Source: Roseiarcus sp963806935 (GTDB taxonomy: Bacteria; Pseudomonadota; Alphaproteobacteria; Rhizobiales; Beijerinckiaceae). From it: DNA of 64,000 nt. Positions 22,920 to 31,411 of this stretch are shown in pieces (the stretch's first letter is position 1; each line of letters begins with the position of its first letter). The translations under genes were made by a program, and so were the position numbers. The notes under the pieces are model-generated. The model ran no database searches and was not told the origin of the DNA. It saw nothing but the letters and a program-made list of their open reading frames with translations. The stretch is taken from positions 1-64,000 of the forward strand of contig CAWEAT010000051.1 of the NCBI GenBank assembly GCA_963806935.1. The letters are read 5' to 3'.

Positions 22920-24056
22920 ATGCGCATCTATCTGGCGTTGGCGGCTGTTCTCGCCTCAGTTTCGTGCGCGCTCGCGGAAGACGACGGGCGGGCGACTGCG
23001 ATCCTGGTCAGGCCAATTCACGAAGCCCAGGTTGTTCGCGGCGACGACGGCATGGACCATGTCGAATACGAACTTCTGGTCGTTAGCGTCTTCTCCGAGC
23101 CTGTGACCTTGTCGCGCGTGACCGTGCTCGATCCAAACGGCAAAGAGCTGGCGCGGATCGATGGGAGCGCGCTTGCGCCCGCGACGCAAACGCTGTTCTC
23201 GAAGACGCCTTCGCCCGTCATTCCAGCGTCGGCCGCCGTCTCGGTTGACGTCGATCTGGTCGTGCCGCCAGGCGGCGCACCGGAACGGGTCACGCACCGG
23301 ATCGCTTACACGCTCGAGGCAGGCTCGCAGCTTGCTCCAATTCTCGGCAGCCTGGAAGTCAGCGCCCCGGAAGTCGCTGTCAACCGAAAGCCCGCTCTCG
23401 TAATCGGGCCGCCAGTCAGGGGAAATGGCTGGCTCGCCACCACCGCCTGTTGCAAGCCCAACGTCCACCGGGACGAACGGGTCGCAATCGACGGCGTCCG
23501 TATCGAGACGGGCGAAACCTTTGCGGTGGATTGGGCCAAGGTCAAGAGCGACAGGATCTTCGACGGCGACGGCAAGAGGCTCGAGCAGTACTATGGCTTC
23601 GGCGAGGACGTCCTCGCGGTCGCCGACGGCGTGGTGGTTTCGATCCACGACGGCATGACCGATCAGACGCCGTTTGTCCCCATGGTCCCGAAGTCGAAGT
23701 CGGACTTTGGCGGCAACAACGTCATGGAAGAAATCGCTCCGAATGTCTTCGCCTGGTATGCGCATTTGCGCCAGGGCAGCATCGCGGTGAAGGTGGGCGA
23801 CACGGTGAAGGCGGGCGCGCCTATCGGCAAATTGGGAAACACCGGCCCCTCGGAAGGGCCGCACCTCCATCTGGGTCTGCTCGACAAGCCGGACCCTATC
23901 GCCGGGCGGAGCGTGCCGTTCGTCTTCGACAGTTTCGCCTTGGTCGGCGCAATCGATTTCGACGCTTCGAAGGGGGATCGACTGGTGGTCGCGCCAGATT
24001 CGCGCGAGGTTCGCGCCGCCTATCCGCTCTACGGCGGCATTGTGAACTTCCCATAG
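22920..24056 (+). CDS. secreted M23-family metallopeptidase-like protein
   Basis: A 378-residue protein with a signal peptide (MRIYLALAAVLASVSCALAE). The first half is a beta-rich region without recognised domain. The C-terminal half is a LytM/M23 domain: VLAVADGVVVSIHDGMTD, VFAWYAHLRQGSIAVKVGD and GKLGNTGPSEGPHLHLGLLD, with the H-x-H zinc/catalytic motif. The first zinc ligands are probably the His of VHRDERVAID and the Asp of FAVDWAK, as in a subgroup that lacks the usual HxGxD. M23 enzymes cut peptidoglycan peptides in the periplasm; whether this one is active is inferred from the retained ligands. Confidence 0.85.
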   Translation: MRIYLALAAVLASVSCALAEDDGRATAILVRPIHEAQVVRGDDGMDHVEYELLVVSVFSEPVTLSRVTVLDPNGKELARIDGSALAPATQTLFSKTPSPVIPASAAVSVDVDLVVPPGGAPERVTHRIAYTLEAGSQLAPILGSLEVSAPEVAVNRKPALVIGPPVRGNGWLATTACCKPNVHRDERVAIDGVRIETGETFAVDWAKVKSDRIFDGDGKRLEQYYGFGEDVLAVADGVVVSIHDGMTDQTPFVPMVPKSKSDFGGNNVMEEIAPNVFAWYAHLRQGSIAVKVGDTVKAGAPIGKLGNTGPSEGPHLHLGLLDKPDPIAGRSVPFVFDSFALVGAIDFDASKGDRLVVAPDSREVRAAYPLYGGIVNFP

Positions 24057-24202
24057 CGAATAAGCCGGCTCCGCGGCTACGGTGACGCGGGTTCCCTACC
24101 ATCTCGGCGCGCTCTATAGCTTCGGCGAAGCAACGGCCGATCGTCATGACGGAGTCATGCGCGGGCCATTTCCTGCGAAGAAGGTGAAGCGGAGGTCGAG
24201 AA

Positions 24203-25903
24203 ATGTCCGAGCATCACGGCGATGGAATGACGCGGCGCGAGGTGCTGATCGGCGCGGCGAGCGGCCTCGCGCTGGCGGCGGTCGACGCTTCGGGAGCGCT
24301 AGCTCAGGATTCTCCAACGTCGCGAGTTTCCGGCTTCGTGTTCGAGGATCGCGATGGCTCGGGCATGGCGAGCGGCGCCAATCCTGGCCTCGCCGGCGTC
24401 CTGGTCTCCAACGGCCGCGACATCGCCGTCACCGGCGCCGACGGCCGCTACACGCTGCCGTTGCCGGACGAAGCGACGATCTTTGTCATCAAGCCCGCCG
24501 GCTTCATGCCCCCGCTCGAGGCTCAGACCAATCTGCCTCGCTTCTACCGCCATCATCAGCCCAAGGGCTCGCCGCCCGACCTCAACCTGACCTTCGAGGG
24601 TCTGGCGCCGACCGGGCCTTTGCCGGCGTCGGTCGATTTCGCGCTTCGTCGCCAGGACGAGCCGAAGGCGTTCGACGCCGTGCTGGTGACCGATCCGCAG
24701 CCCGAGACCGGGGCGGAAGTCGACTTCATCCGCGAAGATCTGATCCAGGCGCTGGCGGGCGTCGACGCCAAGTTCGGCCTCACCGCGGGCGACATCATGT
24801 TCGATGACTTGTCCCTCTATCCGCGTTCGAACGCGATCATGGGCTCGATCGGGCTGCCGTGGTGGAACGTCGGCGGCAATCACGATCTCAATTTCGAGGC
24901 GCCCGACCGGAAATACAGCCGCGAGACTTTCAAGCGCGTTTTTGGCCCGAACTATTATGCCTTCTTCTACGCGCAGGCGCTCTTCCTCATGCTGGATGAC
25001 GTGAACTATCTGGGCCCCGACCCGGCAAAGCCGCGCGGCGCGGGCAAGTACGAGGGCAGGCTCGACGAGGGGCAACTCGCGTTCGTCCGCAATGTGCTCG
25101 CGCATACGCCCGACGACACGCTGATCGTCGTCGTGATGCACATTCCGATCCGCACCTTTCTCGACGATGAGCCGTATCAGAACCTGCAGAACCGGGAGGC
25201 TTTGTTCTCGCTGTTCGAAGGGCGCCGTTTCACGGTCAGCTTCGCCGGCCACACCCACACCACCGAGCACCATTATTTCGACGCCGCGGACGGCTGGAAG
25301 GGAGCGGCTCCGCTTCATCAACATATCTTGACCACGCTGTCGGGCTCGTGGTGGAGCGGGCCGTTCGATCACCGCGGCGTACCCTCCGCCGACAGTCGCG
25401 ACGGCACGCCGAACGGTTTCCACATCCTCTCGGTCGACGGCTTGAGCTACAAGACCCGCTTCGTTCCGGCGAAGGAGCCGGACGGACGGCAGATGCGGCT
25501 CTCGATCCTGAGCCGCTTCCACGGGGTGGGCAGGGACGCCGACCGCGATTTCCGCCAGGTGCGGCTTCTGGGGTCGCCGGTCCCGCGCGACGCGCTCAGC
25601 GCCTCGACGCTGATCGCCAACGTGTTCGACGGCGGCGAAAGGACCAAGGTCAAGATGGTCATCGGCGATCGGGCGCCGATCGAGATGACGCGAAGCTCTC
25701 GGCCCGATCCGTTCGTCCAGGAGGTGTTCGCCCGCAACGAGGCGACCAAGAAGGCCTGGGTCAGCGCGGACAATTCCTCGCACATCTGGACCGCCCGCCT
25801 GCCGGGCGATCTTGCGCCCGGAACCTATCGCGTCGTGGTCGAGGCTTCCGGCGAATACGGGCAGAGGCTCAGCGGGCGGCTCGCGCTCGAAGTGACGGGG
25901 TAA
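24203..25903 (+). CDS. Tat-exported calcineurin-like phosphoesterase
   Basis: A 566-residue metallophosphoesterase. The N-terminus has a twin-arginine signal, MTRREVLIGAASGLALAAVD, with cleavage near ALAQD. Residues of about 40-120 form an SdrD/collagen-binding-type beta domain (VSGFVFEDRDGSGMASGANP, VTGADGRYTLPLP). The catalytic domain shows FDAVLVTDPQPE, TAGDIMFDD, NVGGNHDLN, VMHIPIR and GHTHTTEH, i.e. the dimetal motifs, with D-x-Q in place of the usual first D-x-H. A C-terminal calcineurin-associated domain follows. The family acts on phosphate esters in the periplasm; substrate unknown. It lies 147 bp after the M23 gene in the same direction. Confidence 0.92.
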   Translation: MSEHHGDGMTRREVLIGAASGLALAAVDASGALAQDSPTSRVSGFVFEDRDGSGMASGANPGLAGVLVSNGRDIAVTGADGRYTLPLPDEATIFVIKPAGFMPPLEAQTNLPRFYRHHQPKGSPPDLNLTFEGLAPTGPLPASVDFALRRQDEPKAFDAVLVTDPQPETGAEVDFIREDLIQALAGVDAKFGLTAGDIMFDDLSLYPRSNAIMGSIGLPWWNVGGNHDLNFEAPDRKYSRETFKRVFGPNYYAFFYAQALFLMLDDVNYLGPDPAKPRGAGKYEGRLDEGQLAFVRNVLAHTPDDTLIVVVMHIPIRTFLDDEPYQNLQNREALFSLFEGRRFTVSFAGHTHTTEHHYFDAADGWKGAAPLHQHILTTLSGSWWSGPFDHRGVPSADSRDGTPNGFHILSVDGLSYKTRFVPAKEPDGRQMRLSILSRFHGVGRDADRDFRQVRLLGSPVPRDALSASTLIANVFDGGERTKVKMVIGDRAPIEMTRSSRPDPFVQEVFARNEATKKAWVSADNSSHIWTARLPGDLAPGTYRVVVEASGEYGQRLSGRLALEVTG

Positions 25904-26078
25904 GCGAAGCGCACGCACGCTCGCCATCGGCGGGCGTAGACGCAAACATCCCGCCCGTCGGCCGGCGCAGAAACTCTCGCGCAAAACCTACGACGAGAAG
26001 GGCGATAGTTTTGTTGATGTCATCGGACCGATCTCTCACCGCCCTTGTCATGGCGTTGAACGGAACGTCAAACACGCC

Positions 26079-26783
26079 TTAGTCGACGCCGGGGAGCCTC
26101 TTCCTGAAAAGGCAATCGAACTCGATCGCCGCCATCGGATCAGATTGGTGGTGGCCCACGGGTTCGAATTGAGAAGGGACGAAGCCGATCTCGCGCATGT
26201 GGCCGATGGCCTCGTGAAGCGTCCAAACCTTATCGTATATGTTGATCACCGGGAGTTCCAGAAGGACGCCCGTAGCGCCAGCGAGAGCCTTGGGGCCGCC
26301 CGTAATGACTTCTCGTTCGAACCCCTGCGTGTCAATCTTGATGAAGTAGGGGCCATTGGCCTTCACTAAGTTGTCTAGCGTTCGCACCTCGACAGTTTCT
26401 GAACTGGTGAAAGCTGAGGCGGGATCAATAGTCGCGGAGCGTTCACCGAGCGGCTTGATCGAACTGAACTGAGAGTTGCGAGAAACATTGATTTGGGTGG
26501 CGCCGTTCTCGGAACCCACTGCAAACCGGGCGACCTCCCAGTTTCCATCTCTTTGAGCAAGCCCTTTTAGTTCTTCATAAACGGAGCTCACAGGCTCAAA
26601 GGATACAATCTTGCCGGTGTATCCTCGGCGGCGAATGGCGAGGCCAAACTGGCCTATATTGGCGCCGACGTCGTATACAACCTGTACGTTTCGGTGTGCG
26701 AGGAAGTCGGTGATTGCAGGACGCCTGCGAACTCGACGCAAATCCAAGCCTAATTGCCGGAGAAACCTAAATGCAACGTCCAT
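26079..26783 (-). CDS. FkbM-family SAM-dependent methyltransferase
   Basis: A 234-residue methyltransferase of the FkbM family, which O-methylates sugars or other secondary metabolites. The SAM site is VVYDVGANIGQFGLAIRRRG; the family core continues with IVSFEPVSSVYEELK, VRTLDNLVKANGPYFIKIDT (with the catalytic-region D-x-Q-G-x-E in DTQGFEREV) and LLELPVINIYD. ATG 26783 has GGAGAG eight bases upstream; a longer GTG start at 26858 is possible. Base composition is visibly less GC-rich than its neighbours and it is flanked by gene-poor DNA, so acquisition by transfer is likely. Confidence 0.88.
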   Translation of the reverse strand: MDVAFRFLRQLGLDLRRVRRRPAITDFLAHRNVQVVYDVGANIGQFGLAIRRRGYTGKIVSFEPVSSVYEELKGLAQRDGNWEVARFAVGSENGATQINVSRNSQFSSIKPLGERSATIDPASAFTSSETVEVRTLDNLVKANGPYFIKIDTQGFEREVITGGPKALAGATGVLLELPVINIYDKVWTLHEAIGHMREIGFVPSQFEPVGHHQSDPMAAIEFDCLFRKRLPGVD

Positions 26784-27013
26784 TGTGGGTCTCTCCGCGC
26801 TACGGCCCAAGGCGATCCTTGTGCCTCGATTATCACTCAAAAGTTGGTTCAGAAACACCGTTCATGACCGTCCCGAAATCCTCGGAACGGTTCGGGGACG
26901 ATCCTTAGCATAGAAGATATTGCTTCCCATCGAAGGGAGGTGCAAAGGCGCGTGGCGGTCTCTTCGACCGCGAGGGCTGCGAGGTGGCGGGAAGCTGAAA
27001 GCAGGGCGCAGTC

Positions 27014-27505
27014 ATGGTGAGGCTGAACGAAGTCCGGCCAAACGAGGTCGTGGTCGAAGCCCCCAAGGCGTTCGACGCCGGCCTCACGTTCATCGGGCTG
27101 ATCCGCACGCCGTGGACGTCGCGCCTCGACTGTCCCCGTCAGGGGCGAGCTGACGGACCGATCTGCCGGATCGAAATCGATGAGCCGTGGGTCGCGGCTC
27201 TCGACGGGATCGAGGCGTTCGAGCGGATCGAGGTCCTTTACTGGCTGCACGAGTCGCGGCGCGACCTCATGCGCCAAAGCCCGGCCAATGACGGCGCGAC
27301 GCGGGGCACGTTTTCGCTGCGCTCGCCAGTCCGGCCGAACCCGATCGGGACGGCTCTGGTTACGCTCGTCAGGCGGGAGGGGCCGACGCTCCTGGTCAAG
27401 GGCCTCGATTGCCTCGATCGCACGCCGCTGATCGATCTCAAGCCCGACCGCTGCCTGTTCACCCCGCTCGCCCCGCCGCAGAAGGGCGACTTCGAGACCG
27501 AGTAA
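27014..27505 (+). CDS. trmO: tRNA (m6t6A37) methyltransferase TrmO/TsaA-like
   Basis: A 163-residue protein of the TsaA/TrmO family (formerly UPF0066), which methylates N6 of t6A37 in tRNA-Thr(GGU). Landmarks are FIGLIRTPWTSRLDCPRQG, EAFERIEVLYWLHESRRD, the RPNPIGTALVTLVRREG core with the conserved RPNPIG, and GLDCLDRTPLIDLKPD. ATG 27014 is the first in-frame start; N-termini vary in this family. The gene is single and converges on a small basic-protein gene. Assignment to the family is firm; the exact tRNA target is from family knowledge. Confidence 0.93.
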   Translation: MVRLNEVRPNEVVVEAPKAFDAGLTFIGLIRTPWTSRLDCPRQGRADGPICRIEIDEPWVAALDGIEAFERIEVLYWLHESRRDLMRQSPANDGATRGTFSLRSPVRPNPIGTALVTLVRREGPTLLVKGLDCLDRTPLIDLKPDRCLFTPLAPPQKGDFETE

Positions 27506-27570
27506 GGCCCGCTGTCGTAGCGGCCTCGGCTCGCCGGCCTGGGATGCCGTGCTATCTTCAGACTGAGACA

Positions 27571-27812
27571 CTACCCCGCGTCATTCTGCCGTCGTTTCGC
27601 AGCCGCCTTCTTCGCAATCTCCGCCCGACGCTCCGGCGTCATGTTCTTGGCCCTCGCTGCGCCGCCCTTCTTGCCGCGCGCCTTCACAGCGGGGTCCTTG
27701 CCGTCATCCTCTGGCGCGTCGTCAACCTCGCCTGTCGGGATCTGCGCGATCAAGACGCGCGGGCGTTCACGCCGGCGGGGCGACGCTTGCCCATGGGCGC
27801 GCTGGCGATCAA
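27571..27812 (-). CDS. small basic protein with GKKGG repeat-like tail, start uncertain
   Basis: The conserved part is the C-terminal 60 residues: VLIAQIPTGEVDDAPEDDGK, DPAVKARGKKGGAARAKNMT and PERRAEIAKKAAAKRRQND, a pattern known from short conserved proteins of Rhizobiales (a GxxGGxxxGxxRA-like turn and SPERRxEIAxKAA). Upstream the best ribosome site is GGAGGATT before TTG 27812 (then ATG 27794, MGKRRPAGVNAR), but that start is in a different frame from the conserved part. A two-base surplus in the GCCCGCGCG run near 27770 would join them. Alternatively translation starts within the conserved frame at TTG 27864. Function unknown; nucleic-acid binding is a guess from its charge. Confidence 0.5.
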
Positions 27813-27916
27813 ATCCTCCTTGGATGCGCGCGGAGATCGCCAAAATGCGATTGCACTTCGGCAAATGTCATAGTGCGCGCCTCGCTTGACTCCCTCGCCC
27901 TTTCAGTCCAAAACAA

Positions 27917-27931
27917 GAACAAAGAGCGAAC
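27917..27931 (+). promoter_or_regulatory. LexA (SOS) box upstream of imuA
   Basis: The sequence GAACAAAGAGCGAAC is a perfect GAAC-N7-GAAC, the reverse-complement form of the alphaproteobacterial LexA consensus GTTC-N7-GTTC. It ends 18 bp before the imuA start, where a bound repressor would block transcription. It implies that the imu locus is, or was, DNA-damage inducible. Confidence 0.85.
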
Positions 27932-27949
27932 CTACAGGATGTGGACCGG

Positions 27950-28840
27950 ATGTCGCTGGGCGACAGAGCGGAGGGGATGGCGCGTTTGCGGCGCGCCGTC
28001 GCCCAGATCGAGGCCGAAGCCGGCTCTGGCGGCGGACGCCCCACGGGCGAGCGCGCGGCGCGGCGTCTCCCGCTCGGGCGCACGCTCGACGCCGCCCTCG
28101 GCGGCGGGCTCGCGGACGACGGCCTGCACGAGATCGCGCCCGCCGAGCCTCAGGACGGAGCGGCGGCGATGGGCTTTGCGCTCGCGCTCGCCGCGCGGTT
28201 CCTGGACCGGAGACCGGCCTCGGCGCTGATGATCAGCGAAGGCTTCGCCGCCCACGAGGCGGGCGCCCTTTATGGGCCCGGCCTGATCGCCCACGGGCTG
28301 CCCTTGAGCCGCCTCGTGTTCGTGCAAGCCCCCGACGCGGCTTTGGCCTTCTGGGCCATGGAGGAGGCGCTCAAATGCGGCGCGCCGGCCGCGGTCGTGG
28401 GCGAGATCTGGAACCTCAAGGGCTATAGCCTCGCCGCCTCGCGCCGCCTCCTGCTCGCCGCGCGCAAAGGGCGGACGCCTGCGCTTCTCATCCTGGCCAG
28501 CGCCCATGGCCAGGCCGGGCGCCTCTCCAGCGCCGCCGAGACCCGGTTCGAAATCGCCGCCGCGCCGAGCGCCAGGCTCAAGGCGGCGGCCGGCCGGGAC
28601 CTTCCGGGGCCGTTCGCCTTCGGGGCGCGGCTCGTCAAGGCGCGCCTCGCCCGCGCCGGGCCCGAGGCGCCTCTTCAGGCTTTCGACGCCGAGCGCGTCA
28701 TCCGTCTGGAATGGCGAAGCCAGGACAATCAATTCGAGGAATTGCAATTCGAGGAATTGGCTTTTGGCGATCCGGCGATTTCTCTCCCTGTGGCTGCCGC
28801 GGCTGGCGACGGACCGCGCGCGGCGTCTCAATGGCGTTGA
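27950..28840 (+). CDS. imuA: ImuA, SOS mutasome RecA-like protein
   Basis: A 296-residue ImuA, a RecA/SulA-like accessory protein of the ImuA-ImuB-DnaE2 translesion mutasome. Features are an N-terminal helix MARLRRAVAQIEAEAG, the LGRTLDAALGGGLADDGLHE segment, EWNLKGYSLAASRR-like EIWNLKGYSLAASRRLLLAA, and ETRFEIAAAPSARL. ATG 27950 is preceded by AGGA about ten bases away; ATG 27977, hard against GGAGGGG, is an alternative. A LexA box lies just upstream. The C-terminus contains a doubled FEEL motif (QFEELQFEEL) encoded by a 15-bp tandem repeat, and overlaps imuB by 77 bp. The gene itself reads through intact. Confidence 0.9.
   Translation: MSLGDRAEGMARLRRAVAQIEAEAGSGGGRPTGERAARRLPLGRTLDAALGGGLADDGLHEIAPAEPQDGAAAMGFALALAARFLDRRPASALMISEGFAAHEAGALYGPGLIAHGLPLSRLVFVQAPDAALAFWAMEEALKCGAPAAVVGEIWNLKGYSLAASRRLLLAARKGRTPALLILASAHGQAGRLSSAAETRFEIAAAPSARLKAAAGRDLPGPFAFGARLVKARLARAGPEAPLQAFDAERVIRLEWRSQDNQFEELQFEELAFGDPAISLPVAAAAGDGPRAASQWR
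28730..28759 (+). repeat. 15-bp tandem direct duplication, itself palindromic
   Basis: CAATTCGAGGAATTG occurs twice head to tail (28730-28744 and 28745-28759). Each copy has inverted arms CAATTC/GAATTG around GAG. In imuA it encodes QFEEL twice; the second copy supplies the GAGGA that serves as ribosome site for the TTG start of imuB at 28764. Confidence 0.9.
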
Positions 28841-30381
28841 CAGACGCGCGCCGCTCGCGGCTGTCGCCAAGATCAACAACGCCGAGCGCCTGGTTTGCGT
28901 CGACGCCGAGGCCGCGCGGCTCGGACTGACCCTGGGCGTGTCTCTCGCCGACGCGCGCGCGCGTCACCCGAACCTCGTCGCGGTCGAGGCTGAGCCTAGG
29001 GAAGAGGCGCGGCTGCTCGAGCGCCTCTGCGACTGGTGCTCGCGCTTCACGCCCCTCGCCGCGCTCGATGGCCGGGATGGGCTGATGCTCGACATTTCCG
29101 GCGTCGCGCATCTGTTCGGGACCGATCGCCTGGGCGGCGAAGAGGCGCTGATCGAGGACTGCCGCGCCCGGCTTGCCGCGCAGGGGTTCACTGTCGCCGC
29201 CGGCGTTGGCGGCAATCCGCGCGCTGCTTCAGCGCTGGCGCGGTTTTCGCGGGTGAAAATCGCTCCCGACCCCTTGAGCGACAAGGCGTTCGCCAAGCTC
29301 TTCCACGACCTGCCGCTCGCCGCGCTCGGCCTCGACGAGAAGACCGTGGCCGATATGGCGCGGGCAGGCTTGCGCCGCATCGGCGACATCGCGCTGAGGC
29401 CCCGGGCGCCGATCGCGGCGCGGTTCGGATCAGCCTGCATCGCCCGGCTCGACGCGCTCAAGGGCCTCGAGCGCGCCTCGATCGCGCCGCGCTTCGCGCC
29501 GCCGGATTTCTGCGCCGAGCGCCGGTTCGCTTCGCCCGTGCAGACGTTTCAGGCGATCGAGGCGACGCTCTGCAAGCTCGCCGACGATCTCGTGGTTCTG
29601 CTCGAGCGCCAGGCCAAGGGCGCGCGGCGGATCGAGCTTGAGCTCCATCGCGTCGACGGCGACGTGCGCCGCATCCGCGTCGGCGCCTCCCGGCCGCTCA
29701 ACGAAGCGCGCCCGATCGTGCGGCTTTTCGCCGAGCGGCTGGCGAGCCCGGACGAAGAGGCCATCGACGCCGGTTACGGCGTCGATCTCATGCGCCTCGC
29801 CTGCCTTGCGGCCGAGCCGCTCGCGCCCTCGCAGGCCGAGCTCGAGCGCGCGCACGAAGCCGAGCGCGCTCGCGCGCTCGCCGAGCTTCTCGACCGGCTC
29901 TCCGCCCGGCTCGGGGCCCGCGCGGTGACGCGGCGCGAGCTCATCGAGGCGCATCTGCCCGAGCAGGCCGAGGCGGCCGCGCCGGCAACGCTCGGAGAGG
30001 CGCGGATGCGAGGGGAAAATCGTCATTGTCGAGGAGCCACAGGGCGTCTCTCGACGCCTTATGGCTGGCAATGACGAACTCAAGGGCGCGCCGGCGCGGC
30101 CATTGCGCCTGTTCGTGCGCCCGGAGCCGATCGAGGCTTTGGCCGAAGTGCCGGACGGGCCGCCCTTACGCTTCCGCTGGCGGCGCGTCCTGCACGACAT
30201 CGCCGCCATCGAGGGGCCGGAGCGCATCGCCGCGCCCTGGTGGCGGCGCAATGGCGCGCCGACGCGCGACTATTTCCGCGCCGAGGATTCTCAAGGCCGC
30301 CGCTTCTGGCTCTACCGCGAGGGCTTATGGGGCCGCGAGACGGCGCAGGCGAAATGGTTCGTGCATGGAGTGTTCGGGTGA
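28764..30381 (+). pseudogene. imuB: ImuB, Y-family polymerase-like mutasome subunit, split by a palindromic insertion
   Basis: From TTG 28764 (GAGGA eight bases upstream) the frame reads AIRRFLSLWLPRLATDRARR, then the Y-family-like core (AERLVCVDAEAARLGLTLGV, GRDGLMLDISGVAHLFG, AAGVGGNPRAASALARF) and little-finger region. ImuB proteins bind the beta clamp and usually lack polymerase activity. This frame stops at 30074 after 436 residues. The expected C-terminus (PLRLFVRPEPIEALAEVPDG, RFWLYREGLWGRETAQAKWF) continues in the +1 frame to 30381. The break coincides with a 56-bp palindromic element at 30021-30076, so insertion of the element, not a point error, explains the split. A separate C-terminal peptide from ATG 30061 is conceivable. 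Confidence 0.88.
30021..30076. repeat. 56-bp palindromic (REP-like) element inside imuB
   Basis: Outer arms CGTCATTG (30021-30028) and CAATGACG (30069-30076) are exact inverted copies; an inner imperfect stem pairs CCACAGGGCGTC with GACGCCTTATGG around TCTC. The CGTCATTG end matches the well-known terminal motif of REP-like elements in Rhizobiales. It shifts the imuB frame and brings a stop codon at 30072-30074. Confidence 0.8.
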
Positions 30382-30410
30382 CGCGTTCTGCGGCGCCTCG
30401 GGGCGCGCAC

Positions 30411-30474
30411 TCCCTTCGCCCGTCGCCTTCGGGGAGAAGTTGGCCGCGCAGCGGCCGGAGAAGGGGCGCGCGCT
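30411..30474. repeat. palindromic intergenic repeat, degenerate copy
   Basis: Downstream of imuB. Blocks CCCTTCGCCC...GGGGAGAAG, GGCCGCGCAGCGGCC and GAGAAGGGG follow the same order (CCTTC arm, GGGAGAAG, GGCC hairpin, GAGGGG-type end) as the copy inside dnaE2 at 33572-33705, but with more changes. Confidence 0.6.
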
Positions 30475-30497
30475 GACAAAAGATCGGAGGAGACCAG

Positions 30498-30857
30498 ATG
30501 CGTACCCGCAATCATTCTCAAAATTCGCCAGCCGCTCAAACCGTGTCGCGCGTTGCGTGTTCAGCAGAGGGCGCTGAAAAGAAGCTGTGGCAGTCTCTTC
30601 GCGACCGGCGTCTCGGAGTCGACGAAATGTGCGCGGCAGGCGCCGATCGGACCTTACATACGCCGACTTCGTCTGCCGAGCATCGCAAACTCGTCGTTGA
30701 ACTGCGATGGCGTCGCAACATGCCGAAAGCCGACGAGACTTCGGCGTGACAGGCTGAGACGCAGGGATTCCGATCGCGCGGGTTTAACCGCGAGATTCTG
30801 CGTGAACGAGAGAACGTGCTGAATACGATACTCGCTCGGTGCGATCGCCGATGGTGA
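30498..30857 (+). pseudogene. relic of a DUF559 (Vsr-like) endonuclease-domain gene
   Basis: Six diagnostic pieces of a DUF559 protein appear in the right order but in alternating frames: SAEGAEKKLWQSLRDRRLG, then RQAPIGPYI, then ADFVC, then EHRKLVVEL, then DGVATC, then FNREILRERENVLNTILAR. Together they cover almost the whole 110-residue family, which belongs to the very-short-patch-repair/restriction endonuclease-like fold. At least four shifts are needed, far more than sequencing noise, so this is a true relic. It lies between imuB and dnaE2 with palindromic repeats on both sides. Confidence 0.82.
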
Positions 30858-30868
30858 ATGGGCCGAGA

Positions 30869-31009
30869 TCCCCCTCTCCCAATGCGTAGAGGGGTTGGCG
30901 CCGGTTGAGCGGTTCAGCGCCGGCCGGCGACAGAGGAGCGCGGCGTGGCCCCTCATCCGGTCGGGCTGCGCCCGGCCACCTTCCCCCCGCGAGCGGAGGG
31001 AAGGGAGGG
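30869..31009. repeat. palindromic intergenic repeat directly upstream of dnaE2
   Basis: Modules: CCCCTCTCCC...TAGAGGGG hairpin (30871-30894), GGCGCCGGTTGAGCGG...GCGCCGGCC, CCCCTCATCCGG, GGGCTGCGCCCGGCC, CCTTCCCCCCGCGAGCGGAGGGAAGG. The blocks are those of the element at 33572-33705. Its last bases, AAGGGAGGG, touch the presumed GTG start of dnaE2 and would act as its ribosome site. Confidence 0.75.
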
Positions 31010-31411
31010 GTGATCCGGCTTCAACCGCGCTTCGCCGAATTGGCGGCGATGACGAATTTTTCGTTTCTGCGCGGGGCCTCGCATCCCGAGGAGATGGTTA
31101 AGCGCGCCGTCGAGCTTGGGCTTGCGGGAATTGGGATCGCGGATCGCAATACGCTCGCAGGCGTCGTGCGCGCGCATGTGTTCGCGCGCGAGAACGCAGC
31201 GGCGATGGGCGCGACCCGCGTCGTCCCCGGCGCGCGGCTCGCCTTCGACGACGGCGCGCCGGACGTGCTCGCCTATCCGAAAAATCGCGCGGCTTACGGC
31301 CGGCTCTGTCGCATCCTGACCGCGGGAAACTTGCGCGCGCCCAAGGGCGAATGCCGGCTCCGGCTGGATGATCTCGTGGAGCTGGGCGAGGGGCTGCAGG
31401 TCATCGTGATG

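Noticed and set aside
30411..31009. CRISPR array because of repeated palindromic blocks
   Set aside because: Blocks are not equal-length direct repeats with spacers; they are copies of a composite palindromic element.
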